Shown: positions 6,341 through 10,878 of the stretch, one piece after another | How the letters are laid out: the number at the start of each line of letters is the position of its first letter | Numbering within the stretch: the stretch's first letter is position 1 | NCBI GenBank assembly: GCA_027596945.1 | Contig: JADGJH010001292.1 | Coordinates: 1-10,878 of the forward strand | Reading direction: 5' to 3' | DNA length: 10,878 bases | DNA from: Physocladia obscura | Taxonomy: Eukaryota; Chytridiomycota; Chytridiomycetes; Chytridiales; Chytriomycetaceae | The notes under the pieces: generated by a model | Databases searched by the model: none | Told to the model about the DNA's origin: nothing | Seen by the model: the letters and a program-made list of their open reading frames with translations, nothing else | Translations under genes and position numbers: made by a program

Positions 6341-7836
6341 TTACTCTGCCATTGGATCTGCCTTACTTTTCAGGTTTTTGCTCGAGCCCACTTTAAACAA
6401 CCCTTTTATCTTTCCCAAAATCGAATTTTGCTCAGCAATTGCAGCTGCTGCAGCGGCAGCTTCGGCTTTTACCGAATCCAGCTCCACACCTTGCTCACGA
6501 TACGCGAGTTCCATTCGCTGCTGCCTCAGTTCTTTGATCATGGCACCGCATGGGGTACTTGTTTCACTCTTCCACGAAAACGCGAGTGCAAAATCCGCTT
6601 CTTCAGCCCCTCCGCCATCGCCGTTATCGTGATAAACTATTGCATTAAATACTATTATTATTGGTGTTCCTGGAATTGGCTCGGGCATGTCGCTCACGAT
6701 CGCTGAAATTGCGTTGCGTATATCCCGTGCTTGTTCCTCAATTGTAGGAACCAAGGGTGTCAAATCCTCAGTATTCAAGTGCGATTGCGAATGTGATTTT
6801 GTCAGACCGCGAAATCTATTCGTTGAGTTTTCTTGCGGTACAGTAAGTGTAAGATTACCGTTGACGCCATCTGCGGATTCAATACTGCTTTGGCTGGCGG
6901 AATTCTTGGATTGTGAAATCAATTTCAAATTTGGTGAAGAGTTATTGGACGCCGTTTCGAGATTCAACATTCTTATTGGCAATGCTGGAAGTTTAGGTGC
7001 AACTGCTGCGCATCGAATACGTGCTTCAATCGTGAGACGCAGCTTATAGCTTTCCTCTTTAGAAAGATAACATGCCGCACATTTTCCAGCACTACGAACA
7101 CGCGCGCTTGGTGCACGATGCAAGTTCCGATTATGCTTCAGCCCTTTTTTTTTTTAAATATTGTTTTTACTGTTTAACTTTATTGCAATGTGCGTTTCCT
7201 TTTTTAAAATATTTTTAATTTAATTTTTTCGAGTACCTGGTCCCTCCAATCTTGATCGAGAAGCTGCACGACTGTGGCTTAAGCTGGCCATACTACCACT
7301 TTTTGGTAATCCATTCAGTGTTTTTGGAGAAAGAGTTTTTGAATCAGGTTCTGTTACGCTGCCACCCTTCTTACTGAGAAAATTCCCACTTCCCAATTTT
7401 TCTGGATAATAAAACGTTTATAAAATCGAATAGAAAGTAGAAACGAAAATTAAAATAAAAAACACCTGCAGACGCTGACGGACTGGCAGTAACACCATGG
7501 ATTAAGTTGAATCGTGTCATCAACGCGTCATTAACGCCTCGTTCGACAACTGAACAAAATTCCACAAAAGTATTTTTAAGTTTTTCATTTATGGCTTCCG
7601 GCTGCTCTGCAGCAAGTTGTGAAGCGTCCATTGAAAGTCTAAGTCGATTTTTTATTCAGTGTCTTTAGATGTAAAAGATAAAGAAAAGTATTGTAGTACC
7701 TATTAAATGATTTTGCAAAACCGAGACGTTTGGAATCCTGCAAGGAGTTCACGTTTTGCGCTCCGATCTGTGCGGTATCATTGTCATGAAGATCAGACTT
7801 GATGCTGTCGGCAGTATTTCTGACGGACGAGGACAT
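6341..7836 (-). CDS. Unrecognised 425-aa protein, 4 exons, low-complexity with CxxC and Ala-rich helical C-terminus
   Basis: I do not recognise this protein. Exons on the minus strand: 7836-7700, 7638-7466, 7401-7237, 7143-6341; introns are 61, 64 and 93 bp. Phases fit at every junction and the frame ends in TAA. ATG at 7836 is chosen over an upstream in-frame TTG. Features: polar N-terminus; helical stretch about 50-90 (KNTFVEFCSVVERG); Ser/Lys/Gly-rich segment 105-158 with SHSRAASRSR; one CxxC at C180-C183 followed by a basic helix (KLRLTIEARIR); Ser/Asn-rich linker; helix about 292-311; hydrophobic strand IIIVFNAIVY about 320-329; acidic-Gly loop; and a charged helix about 358-400 with seven successive Ala (387-393), encoded by a GCN repeat. 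No transmembrane segment or signal peptide is evident. The acceptor of the third intron is odd, being preceded by a run of A. It is transcribed divergently from the channel gene. Confidence 0.72.
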
Positions 7837-7968
7837 GTTTCTGTTTTTTTTTTGAAACAATGAAGGATGTTTGTTCCAGAATTGCTTTAAAATTTTTGTT
7901 TGTCCTTCCTTTCGATTCTGCGTTAATTTTATTAGTTTTATTTATTTAATTCATTGCCAACTTTGCAG
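7837..7968. promoter_or_regulatory. 132-bp divergent intergenic region
   Basis: This lies between the ATG of the minus-strand 425-aa gene and the ATG of the plus-strand channel gene, so it must contain both 5' UTRs and at least part of both promoters. It carries a T run near 7843-7853 and TTTATTTATTTAATT at about 7939-7953. CTTTGCAG stands directly before the channel ATG and resembles a splice acceptor, so a 5' UTR intron is possible. Confidence 0.5.
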
Positions 7969-10878
7969 ATGGCGAATGCGACTACTGCTACACAGCCTTC
8001 TTCTTCGACAATGACAGCAACAACATCTCCAACTGCATCCACTACAAACAAGTTGTTTTATGTGTCAGACCCATCTGTCAGTGGAACAATGTTTTTGTTT
8101 TTCACCTGTGTTTTTATCTCGATCGCTTGTGTTTTTCTGTACGAAGTTTTGCGCAGACAGAAAATATTTTTCAAACTGTTTTATACCCGCGTTGAAGCAT
8201 GTCGGTAAGGGTTTTTTATTTTTAATTACTTTTTTTTATTTTTATTTTTTTGTTTATTTAGTTATTTTGACACCCTCTCCCCACCAGAAAAGAAACTCCG
8301 GAGATGCCGATTAAGTTATTTGGCTGGTTGAAAACCGCAATAATGACACCAGAATCATACATTGTGGAAAAAATTGGCTTAGACGCGACAATGTGAATAT
8401 TTGATGTTCTTATGAAAAAAAGCAAAAAATTAACTGAACAAACTGTTTCCACAATGCTTGTTTTTAAATGCAGGTTTCTCCGTTTTCTAAAGCTATCGTT
8501 TCTTCAATTTTGTGGCATGACATTGATCGTAACTCCAACATTGACTGCAATCAACTATTGCGCTGAAAATTCACTAAATCAAACTGCTCAAAACACAACG
8601 CGCTTTGAACAAATGGGGTTATTTAAATTCTCGATTTCAAACGTGCCCAATGGAAGTACTTGGTTGGTTGCGCATGCTGTGTTTGTATTTCTTGTGACAT
8701 GCTCGACGTTTTATGGACTGTTTCGAGGATATAAAGACTACGCAGTTTTGAGTTCGCAGTATTTACGAGCAGACAATTCACATGGATCAATAACTCGTGC
8801 TGCATGGCGTGCGAATGAAGCGTTGCAGTTACGAACAGTTTTGATTCAGAATATCCCAAAAAATTTGCGAGCTGGAAACGGAGGACGATTGGCGCAATGG
8901 TTTTCTGAGCTTGGAATTGGTGAAGTTGCTGAGGCAGTGTTAGACATCAGTGCCGATTCTCAATCTACCGTGGCAACATTACTCAGTACACGCACTCGAG
9001 CATTACGATCTCTCGAAAAGGCTTATGTACAGTGGGCATGTAATGTTGAGACTGCTCGACTCGTGCTGAAATTGCGACGTAAAGGGGATCGAAAATCTTT
9101 AAAAACCACTTGGTTACGTGCTCAGTTGGCGTGGAAAGGTGTTCTCGGAAGTGCTGATGGAGTATCAGCATTTGGTATTAGTTCTCGCAGCTTGGATGAG
9201 GAAACTGCTCAAAATCTCAGGCCGAAAATATCATGGTTTTTGAAACATGCTCATCGTAGTTTCGACCGTGAAGAATTAAAAAATATCGGCCCTTCTGACG
9301 ATGCCATCGGCTATTATACTGAAAAGCTGAACAAACTAACAGCTTTGGTTCGTCATGAGCGTATCGCGGCGTTTGAAACTGAAAATGTGGCAAAAGATTC
9401 TTTGAAAGCTTCGAACAGATCTGCATTTGTAACTTTCAAGACTCAAAGATCTGCTCAGGTTTCTTTTTTTTTTAAATTTTTTTTAAATTTTGTTTTTTTA
9501 ATCTCACAGATTCGTCTAAAAATCAGATCGCAGTCCAAGTTTTATTGTTTAGCTCCTTTAACAGATATAAAATGAAGATTTCTTTGGCTCCAGCACCGCA
9601 AGATGTTATTTGGCCCACAATATCCATGCATCCAGTTCAACGGCAATTTCGTGGTTATATTGTGAATGCAGTTTGCATCGCGTTCACATTCTTTTGGATT
9701 GCTCCTGCAAGTTTCTTTGCAACTCTCACAAACTTGGATACCTTGGCGACGGTTCCAGCACTTCGAAGCTTTATTTTGACAATCGCGAAAAACACACAAT
9801 TATATGTGTTTTTGAAAACAATTATACCTCCTCTTGTTGTCAACATTTTCAATGTTTTCATTCCCTATATTTTTGAATGTAAGCGCTAAAAAAAAAAAAA
9901 ATCAAAACCCGAATTCGCCATTTTTCATTGATATTTCTTGTTACAGTCATTATCGGACTCCAGGGATTGGAAGCGCACAGTAAAATCGAAACAAGGACAT
10001 TATCGCATTACTATTTTTTCTTGATATTCAATGTTCTATTTGTGTTTATGCTCTCGACTGCTGTTATCAGCTTGATTGACAGCCTGGCAGCAAATCCAGC
10101 GGCAATTTTCACAATTATGGGACAAACTTTACCAACTGGTGCAACATTTTTCATAAACTACATTATTATTGATTGCGTATTTTTCGGTCTTGAACTCCTT
10201 CGGCCAATTATTTTGATTTGGAATGCAGTTTGTAAGTTTTCAAACTTGACACCACGACAGGTTAGTGATATTATTATTGTTTTTCAGTCTTCGTTTTATT
10301 ATCATATTCTTTTTCTTATTGATATTATATTCGTAGCTTCATGAAATGAATCTTTCCACTTCGTATCTTAATTTTGGAATCCTTTACCCCATCCATATTC
10401 TTATTTTTGTTATTGCCTTGCTGTATTCTGTTGTCGGTTTGTGTATTATTTATTTTTGTCTTTCGCTACCTGTAATTATTAAATTGGGGTTTCAGCGCCG
10501 TTGATTTTAATTCCCGCGACAGTTTATTTTGGATTGGCATACTTGATTTACAGGAATCAGGTACGAGATGATGTGATGGGTTCAGGTATTATATAATATG
10601 TTTAAATTATAAAATGATTGCAGTTGTTATTTGTCTACGTTAAAGAATGGGAAGCATATGGGCGACATTGGGCAATGGCTTTTTCTCGAGTTATTGTTGG
10701 ATTGATAATTTTCCAGGTTAAAAATCACAATTGTAAATTGCTTAACTAATTTTTTTACAACTTGATCTCGAAAAGGTTACCATGGTGGGAATGTTTTTAA
10801 TTAAAGGAGGTTTGTATTTGTAACATGAATTTTTGTATGAAGATTAACTCCTTTTTGTTTGTTTGGTTTTTTTTTTTT
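7969..10878 (+). CDS. CSC1/OSCA/TMEM63-family osmosensitive cation channel, 9 exons seen, runs off the right edge
   Basis: Membrane channel of the hyperosmolality- and stretch-gated, calcium-permeable family (RSN1_TM, PHM7_cyt and RSN1_7TM domains). Exons: 7969-8204, 8288-8392, 8474-9458, 9527-9878, 9947-10260, 10337-10436, 10496-10560, 10624-10716, 10776-10809; introns are 83, 81, 68, 68, 76, 59, 63 and 59 bp, with a ninth donor at 10810 whose acceptor is outside the window. That is 761 residues plus one base. Order seen: Thr/Ser-rich N-terminus; first membrane helix about 40-60; linker with LFGWLKT and GLDATMF; helices about 115-137 and 177-197; cytosolic domain about 219-455 opening with RTVLIQNIP and closing with AFVTFKTQRSAQ; LAPAPQDVIW (462-471); then helices about 487-507, 535-557, 580-603, 625-652, 674-697, 699-715 and 734-757. 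GQTLPTGATFFINY (618-631) matches the conserved GQALP-type stretch. The C-terminus is missing here. ATG at 7969 is preferred to a non-ATG extension five codons upstream. Confidence 0.93.

Noticed and set aside
6228..6632. Plus-strand open frame of 134 codons with an Ala-rich tract
   Set aside because: The Ala tract is the antisense reading of the GCN repeat in the minus-strand 425-aa gene, where the frame runs much further and splices consistently.

Overview
The window is eukaryotic nuclear DNA. Four of the five genes are split by short GT-AG introns; 22 introns can be placed, and the 21 that are complete are 51-104 bp long. Rebuilding the exons restores reading frame and family motifs across every junction. 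The secreted M28E aminopeptidase, the CSC1/OSCA-type channel, the compact AT-rich spacers and the very short introns together suggest a fungus, perhaps an early-diverging zoosporic (chytrid-like) one. That placement is inference; no rRNA or other lineage marker is present.

Layout, left to right. (1) 175-1646, plus strand: secreted zinc leucine aminopeptidase (M28), 5 exons, 400 aa, apparently complete. (2) 1864-3478, minus strand and convergent with gene 1: NAD-dependent epimerase/dehydratase-type Rossmann protein, 7 exons. It is intact except for one in-frame TAA at the end of exon 1. (3) 3553-4881, minus strand, intronless, only 74 bp upstream of gene 2: class A FAD-dependent monooxygenase, 442 aa. 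(4) 4882-6340: about 1.4 kb without a convincing gene, holding several stem-loops and decayed pieces of helix-turn-helix, transposase-like reading frames. (5) 6341-7836, minus strand: unrecognised 425-aa protein, 4 exons, low complexity with one CxxC and an Ala-rich helical C-terminus. (6) 7969 to beyond the right edge, plus strand and divergent from gene 5 across 132 bp: CSC1/OSCA/TMEM63 mechanosensitive cation channel, 9 exons seen, 761 residues before the window ends.

Genes 2 and 3 are the only pair whose position hints at a shared job: two co-directional oxidoreductases packed closely together, with no known substrate. The aminopeptidase would act outside the cell or in the vacuole to release N-terminal amino acids, and the channel would sit in a membrane and respond to osmotic or mechanical stress. 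Nothing links those two to each other.

No tRNA, rRNA, CRISPR array or intact mobile element was recognised. The oddest points are the lone nonsense codon in an otherwise perfect epimerase gene, a 57-bp imperfect palindrome in the convergent spacer between genes 1 and 2, and the frequent use of GTTT splice donors.
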